Assembly: GCA_027313505.1 (NCBI GenBank)
Contig: DAHVDN010000003.1
Span: forward strand, 20,721-84,720
Direction of reading: 5' to 3'
Length of the DNA: 64,000 nt
Source of the DNA: Candidatus Dormiibacterota bacterium
GTDB lineage: Bacteria > Chloroflexota > Dormibacteria > Aeolococcales > Bog-877
Within the stretch, counting starts at the first letter, position 1, and each line of letters starts with the position of its first letter. The translations under genes and the position numbers were made by a program. The notes under the pieces were generated by a model. The model was not told where the DNA came from. It was given only the letters and a program-made list of their open reading frames with translations, and searched no databases. This document shows positions 43,534 through 53,062 of this stretch, piece by piece.

Positions 43534-45650
43534 CCACTAGTCCGGCGATTGTTGAATCCTCGGCGGGCGGAGCCTTCTCCGCGGTCATTGGCCAGGAGAG
43601 GATGAAGCTCGCCCTGCTCCTGGCTGCCGTTGACCCATCGGTAGGGGGCGTGTTGATTCGGGGGGAGAGGGGTACTGCCAAGTCGACCCTGGTGCGGGGG
43701 CTAGCTCGGGTCCTGCCTCAGCGCTCGGTGGCGGTGGGCTGCAGGTACGGATGCGCTCCGACTGACTTCAGCATCTGCTCGGAGTGTCAGGACCGTCAGC
43801 TAGCTGACGGTCCGCTTCCCACCGAACAGAGATCAACCCGGGTTGTCGAGCTCCCGTTGGGCGCTTCCGAGGACCGAGTCGTCGGGAGCCTGGACATGGA
43901 GGCCGCCCTGAGGTCGGGTCTCCGGGCCTTTCAGCCTGGTCTGTTGGCGGAGGCCAATGGACAGATTCTCTATGTGGATGAGGTGAATCTTCTGGATCAC
44001 CATCTCGTAGACATCCTCCTGGACGCCGCCGCGATGGGAGTGAACGTCGTCGAGCGAGAGGGCATTTCCGCCTCGCATCCATCTCGATTTCTCCTTATCG
44101 GGACCATGAACCAAGAGGAGGGTGAGCTCAGGCCCCAACTCCTGGATCGGTTCGGGCTATGCGTGGACGTGATCGGTCTGAGGCACCCGGAGGATCGGGT
44201 TGCGATCATGCAGCGCCATCAGCTGCGCAGCCCCGCCGACGATCTGGCGGACCGGGAGATCGCTCGACAGCTGGTCATCGCCAGAGTCTTGCTGCCTCAG
44301 ATCACGGTGCCCCAGGACGTTGTTCAGACCGCTGCGGCGATCTCTGTCGATCAGCGGGTTGTCGGTCATCGCGCGGACCTGGTGATGTACCGCGCGGCAA
44401 GAGCCCGGAGGGCGTTGAGGGCGGCCTCAGATGGTGATCGTGGGCCGTCCGAGGTATCGATCCAGGACCTGGTAGAGATCACAGAGCTGGTGCTGGTTCA
44501 CCGCCGCAGGTCCACCGGCGGCATTGGGTCGGTGGCCAGCGCAGGTGCCTCGGAGGCTTCGTCTACCACCGCTGACCAAATCTCGCCCGCGTCGACAGAT
44601 GGAGAGCCTGGAGGGGCGGCAGCCGAGCCGGGAGCCGGTGGTGAGGAGGAAGAACCGGCCGGACAATCCGGTGAGAGCGCCGGGGACGCTGACCAGGCGG
44701 GTGCGGCCACGTCCGGGACCCTCGGGCCGGCCGGCACAGCTGAAATTGAGATTGATCAGACCGCCCCGGTCAGCAAAATCCAGTTGCCGAGAGAGCGGCT
44801 GCGGCGACACGGAAGCGGTCGTCGCAGCCAGACAGTGTCTAGGGATCGACGCGGGCGGTATGTGGGGTCAGCGGTGGTCGATAAGACCACCGACCTGGCG
44901 TTGGATGCGACCTTGCGCGCTGCGGCCCCCCATCAGGCTAATCGACGAACGCAGTTTGAGAGCGACAACTCTCTGGCAATTCGACTAGAGAAGCGTGACC
45001 TGCGCCAAAAGGTGCGTCAGAGACGTGTCGGCAACTTGATTGTCTTCCTGGTCGACGCTTCGGCCAGCATGGACGCGGAGCAGCGGATGGATGCCACCAG
45101 GTCTGCCATCCTAGCCCTGCTGAAGGACGCATATGTGAGGCGGGACCGAGTTGCAATGATCTCCTTCTCTGGACGCACCGCCAGGACCGTCCTGCGGCCG
45201 ACCGCCAGCGTCGATTTGGCGGAACGCCAACTGACCAGGTTGGCTGTGGGCGGCACCACCCCCTTGACCCATGGGCTGGTCGCCGCGCTGGAGATGATTC
45301 GTACCGAACGGATGCGAGATCCGGAGGTTCTGCCTCTTCTGGTACTGATAAGTGACGGCCGGGGCAACATCAGTTTGCGCGGAGAGGAGCCCCTCCTCGA
45401 GGCGCAGCAAGCCGGTGCCATGATCCGCACCGAGCAGGTACGAGCGCTGGTGATCGACTCAGCCCGCGATCATCTGCCGTCGCCGACTAGAGGCGCTCCC
45501 CAGCTCCACGGAACCGGCCCCCAGTTCGCCGGCTATGCCTTCAACGCCTGCGCCGACTTGGCTGAGCGCATGGGCGCCCAGTACTTTGGCCTCTTCGACA
45601 TCAGCGAGCAAGGAATCTTGCAGCCGGTTGCGGCAGCCCTAAGGCGGTAG
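43530..45650 (+). CDS. ChlD/CobT-like chelatase subunit: AAA+ plus VWA
   Basis: A 706-residue AAA+ ATPase joined to a von Willebrand A domain, as in Mg- or Co-chelatase D-type subunits of Actinobacteria. Walker A GERGTAKST (45-53), a Cys-x3-Cys-x8-Cys-x2-Cys insert, Walker [10 protein letters not shown], sensor GTMNQEEG, an acidic/proline-free low-complexity linker (about 330-415), and a MIDAS site VDASASMD with GGTTPL. The ATG at 43602 would remove FSAVIGQER, a conserved lead-in to Walker A. The only upstream start is CTG 43530, six bases after GAGGG and overlapping the previous stop (CTGA). Metal and partner (CobN/ChlH) are unknown. Confidence 0.85.
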   Translation: MTTSPAIVESSAGGAFSAVIGQERMKLALLLAAVDPSVGGVLIRGERGTAKSTLVRGLARVLPQRSVAVGCRYGCAPTDFSICSECQDRQLADGPLPTEQRSTRVVELPLGASEDRVVGSLDMEAALRSGLRAFQPGLLAEANGQILYVDEVNLLDHHLVDILLDAAAMGVNVVEREGISASHPSRFLLIGTMNQEEGELRPQLLDRFGLCVDVIGLRHPEDRVAIMQRHQLRSPADDLADREIARQLVIARVLLPQITVPQDVVQTAAAISVDQRVVGHRADLVMYRAARARRALRAASDGDRGPSEVSIQDLVEITELVLVHRRRSTGGIGSVASAGASEASSTTADQISPASTDGEPGGAAAEPGAGGEEEEPAGQSGESAGDADQAGAATSGTLGPAGTAEIEIDQTAPVSKIQLPRERLRRHGSGRRSQTVSRDRRGRYVGSAVVDKTTDLALDATLRAAAPHQANRRTQFESDNSLAIRLEKRDLRQKVRQRRVGNLIVFLVDASASMDAEQRMDATRSAILALLKDAYVRRDRVAMISFSGRTARTVLRPTASVDLAERQLTRLAVGGTTPLTHGLVAALEMIRTERMRDPEVLPLLVLISDGRGNISLRGEEPLLEAQQAGAMIRTEQVRALVIDSARDHLPSPTRGAPQLHGTGPQFAGYAFNACADLAERMGAQYFGLFDISEQGILQPVAAALRR

Positions 45651-45665
45651 GGACGCCGGCCGAGG

Positions 45666-46730
45666 ATGACGGCCGGCCGCCTCTGCGACAATCCATTGGT
45701 GAGCGAGTTTCGGCAGGTCTACCCCTTTACCGCGTTGGTCGGTCAGGACCCCATGCGCCTGGCGTTGGAGCTGAACGCTGTCAATCCAGCGATCGGCGGT
45801 GTCCTCATCCGCGGTGAGAAGGGCACCGCAAAGTCCACGGCGGTCCGGGCACTGGCCCGGCTCCTGCCGGAACTTGAGGTGGTGAAGGGCTGCCATTACA
45901 GCTGCGACCCCCAGTCAGACCGACTCTGCGCCGACTGTCAGCTTCGGGTTGAGGGCGGCGAGTCACCCCTGCCCTCGGAGCGCCGGCGGATGCGGGTGGT
46001 CGAGCTGCCGATCAACGCCTCTGAGGACCGGGTTGTTGGAAGCATTGACCTAGAAGCCGCGATCAAGTCCGGGGAGCGCCGGTTTGAACCCGGCGTTCTG
46101 GCTGAGGCGAACCGCCAGATTCTCTATGTCGACGAGGTGAACTTACTCGACGACCACATAGTGGATGTCCTCCTGGATGCGGCGGCGATGGGTATCAACG
46201 TGGTGGAACGGGAGGGGATCTCAGTTTGGCACCCCGCCCGGTTCATCCTGGTCGGCACCATGAACCCTGAGGAAGGTGACCTAAGGCCCCAGCTGCTTGA
46301 TCGGTTCGGTTTGTGTGTGGATGTGAGCGGGATCGTAGACATCGGTAATCGCGTGGAGATCGTGCTTCGCCGGGAGCGGTTTGAGGCCGACTCAGAGGGC
46401 TTCATCTCCAGTTACGCGGCTCAGGAGGAAGACGAGCGAGAGCGAATCCAGCGGGCCATCAACGGCCTCGGAGCGGTGGATCTCTCTCGCCCGGTCTTGG
46501 AGGGTATCGCCAGGGTCGCCATAGCCTTGGAAGTCGACGGGCACCGGGCTGACTTGGTCGCTGGAAAGGCAGCCCAGGCGCTCAGTGCTCTGGAGGGGCT
46601 GCCCCACGCCGGCCTGGCTGAGGTTGCAGCGGTCCTGCCGATGGTCATGGCGCACCGGGTGAGGAGTCAGCCGGGTCAGCGGCCCCATGATGTGGCGGAG
46701 GTTGCAAGAAGGGTGCTCGGGGAGGCTTGA
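45666..46730 (+). CDS. ChlI/BchI-like chelatase AAA+ ATPase
   Basis: A 354-residue AAA+ subunit closely similar to the N-terminal half of the preceding protein. [15 protein letters not shown], Walker [10 protein letters not shown], the same cysteine insert ([15 protein letters not shown]), Walker [33 protein letters not shown]. It would drive ATP-dependent metal insertion into a tetrapyrrole together with the VWA protein. ATG 45666 is listed; GTG 45699, six bases after GACAAT, is an alternative that fits the family N-terminus better. No ring-binding H/N subunit is seen in the window. Confidence 0.87.
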   Translation: MTAGRLCDNPLVSEFRQVYPFTALVGQDPMRLALELNAVNPAIGGVLIRGEKGTAKSTAVRALARLLPELEVVKGCHYSCDPQSDRLCADCQLRVEGGESPLPSERRRMRVVELPINASEDRVVGSIDLEAAIKSGERRFEPGVLAEANRQILYVDEVNLLDDHIVDVLLDAAAMGINVVEREGISVWHPARFILVGTMNPEEGDLRPQLLDRFGLCVDVSGIVDIGNRVEIVLRRERFEADSEGFISSYAAQEEDERERIQRAINGLGAVDLSRPVLEGIARVAIALEVDGHRADLVAGKAAQALSALEGLPHAGLAEVAAVLPMVMAHRVRSQPGQRPHDVAEVARRVLGEA

Positions 46731-46910
46731 TGAGTCACCATCTGTCGCGAGGGGCTGCCGCCGCCGTCGCGGGCGAGTCACGAACGGGTAAAGCCAGCTC
46801 TTGCGGTGATAGCGTGAGCCGGCCGGTCGTGGCGCGGGGACCGTCCTCCCACTCAGGTGGGACCTCCACTACGGCCGGTTTTTTCTTGGCCTCGAGCGGA
46901 GTTGCGACGC

Positions 46911-47321
46911 ATGCCTGAGCCCGAGGTCGATCTTTCCGATCTACTTCCGACGGTTCCCTTTGAGGAGCTCATGATGCGTTCAGCTCTGGGCCTGCCGGGG
47001 CAGCCTCCAATTGAGGTGGGCCTGCGCCGGCCCCGGTTCGGGGAGGCCGGCGGTCGGCCGTGGAGCAACCGTCAGATGGCCTTGCGGCGCGCCCTGGGTG
47101 GGGTGCTCTATCCTCTTTCCGCTGCGCAACTGGTGACTGATACCGAGCGCTGGCTGAGGTCCTACCCGTCAGTCTGGCACGAGCTTCAGTTGCTCCCTGA
47201 AGGCCCCTATGGGAGTGAGGTGGAGGTACTCACCGCCCTGGATCGCGGTTTGGGATCCCAGGCGCAGAGCGATCACTCGACTGAACCCGGGGTCCCCGGT
47301 GGTAGCGTCGCGAAGGAGTAG
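46911..47321 (+). CDS. Hypothetical protein after chelatase genes
   Basis: An unknown 136-residue protein starting MPEPEVDLSDLLP with GGAG about ten bases before ATG 46911. It contains WSNRQMALRRALGGVLYPLSAAQLV and a DTERWLRSYPSVWHELQ segment, helical and soluble. The 3' end overlaps the end of the convergent GNAT gene by 49 bases. In the 180 bases before it there is a TCCCAC-TCAG-GTGGGA hairpin and a run of six T near 46880, possibly a terminator or attenuator after the chelatase pair. Confidence 0.5.
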   Translation: MPEPEVDLSDLLPTVPFEELMMRSALGLPGQPPIEVGLRRPRFGEAGGRPWSNRQMALRRALGGVLYPLSAAQLVTDTERWLRSYPSVWHELQLLPEGPYGSEVEVLTALDRGLGSQAQSDHSTEPGVPGGSVAKE

Positions 47322-48031
47322 GCTCCATTTTCCCGGTCGTAGGCGACTGCGGCCATTCCGTCCGCGAAGGCCGCCTCGAGTCCGACTCGAAGTTCTCGAT
47401 AGGCGTCCTTCATCTCGCCGGGGGCAGAGGAGTCTCGAAGTCGATCTGGGACCGGGACCGACCGACGCGCTCCCGGCTGATGGTGGTGCAGGGCCGCGAG
47501 CTCCGAGTCGTCCAAGAACCAGTCAACAACCAGGCGATCGCTGAGACGCCCTCGATTGAGCGCATCCGAGCGGATTCCGTAATAGTCGCGCCGAAAGCTC
47601 CTGGCCGTCGCTCCAAGCAAGTTGAGGTTGAAGTGGGCATTTCCGGTCTGAGCGGGATCAAAGGTCCAAACCATCCGGGAGAGCCCCCGGCCGAGGGCCT
47701 CTATACGCTGGGCGTACTTGAGAGCCCGCCCGACGCCCGCCCCTCGCGCCGAAGTCAGAACCCCCGCCGCGTGGGAGCGATGGTATACCTGACCCGAGGG
47801 ACTGCGCCCGGTGAATCCGTAGGCGAAGCCAACTGGTCCGGAGTCAGCCTCGGCTAGTAGAACTATGCCCCCTGCCCCGGACATGACCTTGAGCAGGGTG
47901 GCCGGAACTGCGACCTCCGCGGAACCCCAGATTTCGGCCTGGAGACGGCAGACGCTGTCGAGCTCAGACATGGTCGTAGCGAGCCGGACGCGATAATCGA
48001 GAATCAGATGGCCCCCCACACGACCGAGCAC
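47273..48031 (-). CDS. GNAT-family N-acetyltransferase
   Basis: A GNAT-fold protein of up to 252 residues. The first strand and helix are [24 protein letters not shown]; later [14 protein letters not shown] and [19 protein letters not shown] hold the acetyl-CoA loop (motif A, GxGxA-like). The long C-terminal part is like the COG3375-type acetyltransferases. The start is uncertain: GTG 48031 or GTG 48019 keep the first strand but overlap the divergent lepA start; ATG 47971 avoids overlap but removes it. The 3' end overlaps the convergent unknown gene. Confidence 0.75.
   Translation of the reverse strand: MLGRVGGHLILDYRVRLATTMSELDSVCRLQAEIWGSAEVAVPATLLKVMSGAGGIVLLAEADSGPVGFAYGFTGRSPSGQVYHRSHAAGVLTSARGAGVGRALKYAQRIEALGRGLSRMVWTFDPAQTGNAHFNLNLLGATARSFRRDYYGIRSDALNRGRLSDRLVVDWFLDDSELAALHHHQPGARRSVPVPDRLRDSSAPGEMKDAYRELRVGLEAAFADGMAAVAYDRENGAYSFATLPPGTPGSVE
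47992..47997 (+). promoter_or_regulatory. -10 hexamer GATAAT of lepA
   Basis: GATAAT ten bases before ATG 48008, inside the near-palindrome CGATAATCG; predicts a leader of 3-4 bases. It lies within the 5' part of the divergent GNAT gene. Confidence 0.4.
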
Positions 48032-49816
48032 ATTCGCAACTTCTCAATCATCGCGCACATCGACCACGGCAAGTCCACCCTGGCGGACCGGCTTTTGGAG
48101 CTGACCGGAACCGTCAGCGAGCGGGACATGACGACCCAGGTGCTCGACACCATGGACCTTGAGCGTGAGAGGGGGATCACCATCAAGGCACAGGCGGTTC
48201 GCATGCCCTATCGGGCCCACGACGGTCAGGAGTATGAGCTGAACCTCATCGACACCCCGGGCCATGTCGACTTCGCCTACGAGGTGTCCCGCGCTCTGGC
48301 CGCCTGCGAAGGTGCACTTTTGGTTGTGGACGCAAGTCAGGGGATTGAGGCACAGACTTTGGCCAACGTCTATAAGGCACTGGAGCTGGGGCTGGAGATC
48401 GTGCCGGTGATCAACAAGATTGATCTTCCACAGTCGGACCCTGCCACCGTGGCACAGGAGATAGAGGCAGTAATCGGGATAGCTGCGGAGAGCTGTCTGT
48501 TGGTGTCTGCGCGCACCGGGGAGGGGGTAGCGGCGGTGCTTGAGGCGGTGGTTCGGTCTCTACCTCCGCCGCAAGGGGATCAGAGCGCTCCCCTGCGGGC
48601 ACTGATCTTCGACTGCAAGTACGACCCCTACCGAGGGGTGGTGGTCTACATTCGGATGGTGGACGGGGTCCTTCGTGCCGGGACTCAGATTCTCATGATG
48701 GCGGGGCAGGGCACCTTCACCGTCGACGAGGTTGGAGTCTTTCGTCCCGGGATGGAGGCAGTTGCCGAGCTCACCGCGGGAGAGGTGGGATACCTCATCG
48801 CCTCAATTCGAAACGTCCGCGACAGCAAGGTAGGGGACACCATCACGGAATTTCACCGTCCGGCGCAGGTAGCTCTGCCGGGGTATCGGCAGGCGAGCCC
48901 CATGGTCTGGGCCGGGGTCTTTCCGGTAGACGGAGACAGCTACTCGGGATTGAAGGAGGCTCTGGAGCGCCTGCAGTTGAATGACGCTGCGCTCACCTTC
49001 GAGCCGGAGACATCTGCGGCGCTCGGGTTCGGCTTCCGCTGCGGGTTCCTGGGTCTGCTGCACATGGAGATCGTCCAGGAGCGACTGGAGCGCGAGTTTG
49101 ACCTGGTCCTGATCACGACCGCCCCCTCAGTCGCCTACCGTGTGCAGCTCCGAGAGGGACGTTCTGTCGAGATCGATAACCCAGACCAGCTCCCCGATCC
49201 CGAGAAGGTGGAGTGGATCGAAGAGCCCCGGGTAAAGGTGGAGGTCGTGGTGCCCCGGGAATACCTGGGAGGAATAATGGAGCTCTGTCAGGAACGCCGC
49301 GGGGAGTTCGTTCATCTGGAATATCAACCGGGGAACCGCGCGCTTCTCACCTACGATCTGCCCCTCGGGGAGATCATTCACGACTTCTATGACCAGCTCA
49401 AATCGCGTAGTCGTGGGTACGCCTCCATGGACTACCACATCTCCGGATATCGCCGCGAGCAATTGGTGAAATTGGACATCCTGGTGGCCGGCGCCAAGTT
49501 GGACGCTCTCTCCGCCATCGTCCACCGGCAACAGGCCAGCAACCAGGGCCGTCGGCTTGTTCAACGCCTTAAACAGGTCATCCCCAGGCAGCTTTTCGAG
49601 GTCGCCCTGCAGGCCGCGGTCGGGGGCAAGATCATCGCCCGGGAGACGGTGCCGGCGTTGCGGAAGGATGTTTTGGCAAAGTGCTATGGAGGTGACATCA
49701 CGCGCAAGCGAAAGCTTCTCGAGAAGCAGCGTGAGGGCAAGCAGCGGATGAAGCGGATTGGAAGCGTCGAGATCCCTCAAGAGGCATTCATGGCTGTCCT
49801 GTCGCTTGACCGTTGA
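48008..49816 (+). CDS. lepA: Elongation factor 4 (LepA)
   Basis: Ribosome-associated GTPase that back-translocates or rescues stalled ribosomes, 602 residues. G1 [15 protein letters not shown]3 DTPGHVDF, G4 NKIDLP, G5 SARTG. The LepA-specific C-terminal domain begins near 480 ([30 protein letters not shown]) and ends with [16 protein letters not shown] 48008 lacks a Shine-Dalgarno and lies ten bases after GATAAT. The hemW start overlaps its last 11 bases; lepA-hemW is a common pair. Confidence 0.97.
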   Translation: MAPHTTEHIRNFSIIAHIDHGKSTLADRLLELTGTVSERDMTTQVLDTMDLERERGITIKAQAVRMPYRAHDGQEYELNLIDTPGHVDFAYEVSRALAACEGALLVVDASQGIEAQTLANVYKALELGLEIVPVINKIDLPQSDPATVAQEIEAVIGIAAESCLLVSARTGEGVAAVLEAVVRSLPPPQGDQSAPLRALIFDCKYDPYRGVVVYIRMVDGVLRAGTQILMMAGQGTFTVDEVGVFRPGMEAVAELTAGEVGYLIASIRNVRDSKVGDTITEFHRPAQVALPGYRQASPMVWAGVFPVDGDSYSGLKEALERLQLNDAALTFEPETSAALGFGFRCGFLGLLHMEIVQERLEREFDLVLITTAPSVAYRVQLREGRSVEIDNPDQLPDPEKVEWIEEPRVKVEVVVPREYLGGIMELCQERRGEFVHLEYQPGNRALLTYDLPLGEIIHDFYDQLKSRSRGYASMDYHISGYRREQLVKLDILVAGAKLDALSAIVHRQQASNQGRRLVQRLKQVIPRQLFEVALQAAVGGKIIARETVPALRKDVLAKCYGGDITRKRKLLEKQREGKQRMKRIGSVEIPQEAFMAVLSLDR

Positions 49817-50975
49817 CGCCGGGCATTGCGGGCCGCGGTCCCTATACCTGCACATTCCGTTCTGCACTCAGCGCTGTGCGTACTGCGACTTCGCCATCAG
49901 CCTGAAAGGGGATGGCTTGCAGGAGCGCTATGTGCAGGCGCTGATGGACGAGCTCAAGCTGCTTCGCGGGGGCAGGGCGATGGTACTCGACACGGTGTAC
50001 CTCGGCGGAGGAACTCCCAACCTCCTCCGGCCCCAGCTTCTCGAACAGCTTCTGGCCTTTGTTTTCTCTGAGTTCTCGCTGGCGGCCACGCCGGAGGTGA
50101 CCATCGAGGTCAACCCTGACGGTATCACCCGGGATCTGGTCGCCAGATGGTTGGTCCTCGGATTCAATCGGGTATCTCTCGGAGTTCAGAGCCTGGATGA
50201 CGCATCCCTTCGCTGGCTGGGACGGACCCACAGTGCCAGTTCAGCGGTGGAGGCGATCCGCAACTGCCGACGGGCAGGACTGGCGGACCTGAGCTGCGAC
50301 CTGATCTATGCGGTACCGGGCCAGGACCGGACCTCATTCGAGTCCAGTCTTCGTCGCCTCCTGCAATTCCATCCGGAGCATGTGTCCTGTTACGAGCTGA
50401 CGGTCGAGCGCAATACCCCACTTCACCGCGAGATCGCCAGACACCGCCGGGAGGCGCCGTCCGTCGAAGCATACTTACGCGAGCGCAGGCTGGCGGTTGA
50501 GCTCCTGGCGCAAGAGGGCCTCGTCCAATACGAGGTCTCCAACTATGCCCGAACAGGCTTCCAGTCTCAGCACAACCTGACCTATTGGAGGGGCCAGCCC
50601 TACCTGGCCGCAGGAGCGGGAGCGCATGGCTTCTTGGCGGCTGACGAGGGCTGGAGACTGGGGATCGACGGACGGGGAGCTGGCCTTCGATACTGGCACT
50701 TCCGAGACGCTGCGACCTACATCCGCAATGTGGACTCAGGAGGACGAGGGATCAGAGCGTACGAGTGGCTGGACGAATCACAAGTTGAGCTCGAGCGTCT
50801 GGCTTGTGGGCTGAGGCTATCCGACGGCGTTGGCCTGCGCTCCGAGCGCCAGCTGGCTCGCGCTCGCGAGCTGGAGCTCTTGGGGCTCTTGGAGGTCGAT
50901 GGGACAACGGTCCGGGCCACGACCGGAGGGGTGGACATTCTCGATCGGCTCACCCTGGAGCTTTCGGTCGCCTGA
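49806..50975 (+). CDS. hemW: Radical SAM heme chaperone HemW
   Basis: A 389-residue radical SAM protein of the HemN/HemW group. The cluster motif is [13 protein letters not shown] (Cys20, Cys24, Cys27). [20 protein letters not shown] and [10 protein letters not shown] follow, with [13 protein letters not shown] in the middle. It lacks the extra N-terminal part of true HemN oxidase, so the heme chaperone role is favoured. TTG 49806 inside the end of lepA is the best start; the frame extends farther upstream only as overlap. Probably co-transcribed with lepA. Confidence 0.9.
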   Translation: MTVDAGHCGPRSLYLHIPFCTQRCAYCDFAISLKGDGLQERYVQALMDELKLLRGGRAMVLDTVYLGGGTPNLLRPQLLEQLLAFVFSEFSLAATPEVTIEVNPDGITRDLVARWLVLGFNRVSLGVQSLDDASLRWLGRTHSASSAVEAIRNCRRAGLADLSCDLIYAVPGQDRTSFESSLRRLLQFHPEHVSCYELTVERNTPLHREIARHRREAPSVEAYLRERRLAVELLAQEGLVQYEVSNYARTGFQSQHNLTYWRGQPYLAAGAGAHGFLAADEGWRLGIDGRGAGLRYWHFRDAATYIRNVDSGGRGIRAYEWLDESQVELERLACGLRLSDGVGLRSERQLARARELELLGLLEVDGTTVRATTGGVDILDRLTLELSVA

Positions 50976-50978
50976 CAA

Positions 50979-51770
50979 TCAGGCAGGCGGAAGGCGTAGA
51001 CCGAACAGGTGGGGTAGGAGGACCCCCAGGACGTACCCCGCCAGCGCTGCGGCTGTACCCACAGCCAGCACCTCCGCTCCTCCGACCAGCAGCCGCTGGC
51101 CAATGACACGGGCCTTGCCCACGCCGACCATCAGGAGAGCGACGGCCGAGAGCGCCAGAGAACCGATGACCGCCGGTAGTCCTGTCAGGAGAATGAACGG
51201 CAGAATGGGAACCACAGCTCCGATCAGAAACGTGCCGGCCATGACCAAGCCGTCTCGACCAGGGGAGTCCTGAGGGTCGCTCGAGATCCCGAGCTCCTTC
51301 TCAATGTGAGTTTCCTCCCAGAGTCGGGGGTATTGCGCCAAGGCGCTGGAGAGTTCGTCCGCGGTCTCCTGGGGCACTCCTCGGTCCATCAGGATGGCGA
51401 CCATCTCCGCGTGTTCCTCTACTGGTTGGCTCTTGAGTTCACCTCGCTCTTTGTGGATCGCGGCATGTTTCAGATCTCGCTCGGCGCACCCGGCGAGGTA
51501 TGCGCCGGTGCCCATTGACACCATGCCAGCAAGGGCCCCTGCGATGCCGGCGATGAGAATTGTGGTGTGAGCTACTGCAGCTCCTGCGGTGGCGGTGGCT
51601 ACCCCGGTCGTCAGCCCCATGGTCGTCAGGATCCCATCCTGAACTCCAAAGACCACTTCCCGGATGCCGGCCCTCCTGACTAGGGCTTCACGCTCAGCAG
51701 TGATAGAGCCCGAGAATGGGTGCAGACCCGACCTCCCCTCGGTAGCCCGCGTCTGACTGCTGAAAGCCAC
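50979..51770 (-). CDS. VIT1/CCC1-family metal transporter
   Basis: A 263-residue protein with five hydrophobic helices. The opening GIREVVFGVQDGILTTMGLTTG and MVSMGTGAYLAGCAERDL are the hallmarks of the VIT1/CCC1 iron/manganese transporter family. A cytoplasmic helical segment (about 105-165) with several Glu/His (EEHAEM, ETADE) matches the metal-binding domain. GTG 51770 has no Shine-Dalgarno but lies six bases after TAGTAT. A palindrome CCTAATC-CA-GATTAGG overlaps the promoter. The probable role is lowering cytoplasmic Fe or Mn. Confidence 0.88.
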   Translation of the reverse strand: MAFSSQTRATEGRSGLHPFSGSITAEREALVRRAGIREVVFGVQDGILTTMGLTTGVATATAGAAVAHTTILIAGIAGALAGMVSMGTGAYLAGCAERDLKHAAIHKERGELKSQPVEEHAEMVAILMDRGVPQETADELSSALAQYPRLWEETHIEKELGISSDPQDSPGRDGLVMAGTFLIGAVVPILPFILLTGLPAVIGSLALSAVALLMVGVGKARVIGQRLLVGGAEVLAVGTAAALAGYVLGVLLPHLFGLRLPPA

Positions 51771-51776
51771 CCGCAG

Positions 51777-51782
51777 ATACTA
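51777..51782 (-). promoter_or_regulatory. -10 hexamer TAGTAT of the VIT1-like gene
   Basis: TAGTAT on the minus strand exactly six bases before GTG 51770: leaderless layout identical in spacing to pdhA. The palindrome at 51795-51810 covers its -35 region. Confidence 0.45.
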
Positions 51783-51794
51783 TCGCAATTTGGA

Positions 51795-51810
51795 CCTAAT
51801 CCAGATTAGG
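51795..51810. promoter_or_regulatory. Candidate metal-responsive operator
   Basis: Perfect hyphenated palindrome CCTAATC-CA-GATTAGG. The half-site with TTAGG is reminiscent of DtxR/IdeR/MntR boxes. It overlaps the -35 region of the VIT1-like gene, where repressor binding would block transcription. Confidence 0.45.
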
Positions 51811-51970
51811 AGTGGCTAAGGCTCGGCTTCGCCTCTCTCGATCCTGGTTGGATGTGGCGCTGGCGCGTCCGGAGGCGGTCGCTTGAGCGGATCGCACGGC
51901 TTCCCGGATGGTCGACGCTAACGCGCTGGGCCGGCCTGCCACCGGGCGGCGGGGCCCAGAACGCCCGTGC

Positions 51971-51976
51971 TAAACT
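51971..51976 (+). promoter_or_regulatory. -10 hexamer TAAACT of hrcA
   Basis: TAAACT five bases before the CIRCE element; transcription would begin inside CIRCE. The -35 region is GC-rich and unconvincing. Confidence 0.45.
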
Positions 51977-51980
51977 CGAC

Positions 51981-52007
51981 TTAGCACTCGCGTCATGGGA
52001 GTGCTAA
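51981..52007 (+). promoter_or_regulatory. CIRCE operator (HrcA binding site)
   Basis: TTAGCACTC-N9-GAGTGCTAA, an exact match to the CIRCE consensus with the required nine-base spacer, located 21 bases before the hrcA ATG. HrcA represses its own operon here and releases it on heat shock. Confidence 0.95.
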
Positions 52008-52028
52008 TCAGGCACTGGAGTCAGCGGC

Positions 52029-53036
52029 ATGGATCTGCGAAAGGAGAGGATTCTAGGGGCGGTCGTCTCGGACTACACCGAGACGGTGGTGCCCGTGGGT
52101 TCCCACGCGCTTGCCGCTCGGTACTTCCTGGAGCTCAGCTCGGCTACGATTCGCAATGAGCTGTCGGAGTTGGTTGACGATGGCTTTCTGACCCAGCCCC
52201 ATGCCTCGGCTGGGCGAATCCCGACGGATTTGGGTTACCGCTACTTCGTCGATTTCCTGCTGCCCCAGGAGTTGGTGGAGCCGCCATTGCGCCGGCAGGT
52301 GCGGCAGAGCTTCGACGATGCAGCACCCGACGTCGAGACCATCCTAGAGCTCGCAGCGGCCACGCTGAGCAGGCTGAGCGACAACGTTGCGCTGGTGACT
52401 GGCCCGAACAACTCCGTGGCCCGGTTGGTCCATGTTGAGCTGGTCATGGCCAAGCCCGGACAGGCGCTGCTGGTGGTCGTGGCCAATGGCAACTTCGTTT
52501 ACCAGCGGACGACAGCTGTGAGCGCCGAGCTCGACCAAACGGCGTTGACCGAGACGGCCGCTCTTCTCAATCGAACCTTCGCTGGAAGGACGGCGGCTGA
52601 GATCGAGGAAGCGTTGGATTTGCCGGGCATTTCGCCATCCTTGGCGGTCGAAGTTGTGCGGGGGCTGCGGCAGGTGGAGACCAGAGCCTCCTTGGTCATC
52701 CATGACGGAGTTCGTAACTTGGTCCGCAACCCGGAATTCGAGGATCCCCAACGGCTGAGGACGGTCCTGGAGGTGTTGGAGGCGCAGAGGATTCTCGCCG
52801 CGGTCGTGAGCGAACTTGCTCCAAGGGTCGGAATGCAGGTCGTCATCGGCCATGAGAACCGCTTGCAGGAATTGCGGGACTGCAGTCTGGTGCTGACCAG
52901 TTACCGAGCCGGAACCCACAGTTGGGGTACGCTGGGGGTGGTAGGACCGACCAGGATTCGCTACGGTCGGGTGGCCGCCCGGTTGCAGTTGGTTTCGCAG
53001 TTGACGGGCGAGGCCCTCAGCCGACTCCTCAGTTGA
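52029..53036 (+). CDS. hrcA: Heat-inducible transcription repressor HrcA
   Basis: A 335-residue repressor. N-terminal winged helix with VVSDYTETVVPVGS, SSATIRNELSELVDDGFLTQPHASAGRIPTD in consecutive stretches (about 10-70); this is the family's most conserved part. The middle GAF-like and C-terminal dimerisation regions follow, with IGHENRLQELRDCS near the end. CIRCE lies just upstream, so it is autoregulated. First gene of hrcA-grpE-dnaJ. Confidence 0.96.
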   Translation: MDLRKERILGAVVSDYTETVVPVGSHALAARYFLELSSATIRNELSELVDDGFLTQPHASAGRIPTDLGYRYFVDFLLPQELVEPPLRRQVRQSFDDAAPDVETILELAAATLSRLSDNVALVTGPNNSVARLVHVELVMAKPGQALLVVVANGNFVYQRTTAVSAELDQTALTETAALLNRTFAGRTAAEIEEALDLPGISPSLAVEVVRGLRQVETRASLVIHDGVRNLVRNPEFEDPQRLRTVLEVLEAQRILAAVVSELAPRVGMQVVIGHENRLQELRDCSLVLTSYRAGTHSWGTLGVVGPTRIRYGRVAARLQLVSQLTGEALSRLLS

Positions 53037-53062
53037 GATCATCTTCTAGCCGGGAGGCTGAT

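Noticed and set aside
43602..45650. ATG 43602 as start of the ChlD-like gene
   Set aside because: Would delete FSAVIGQER ahead of Walker A; CTG 43530 has a well-placed Shine-Dalgarno and a stop/start overlap.
46850..46890. Intrinsic terminator after the chelatase genes
   Set aside because: A TCCCAC-TCAG-GTGGGA hairpin and a T6 run exist but are separated by about 15 bases, so I only mention them and do not call a terminator.
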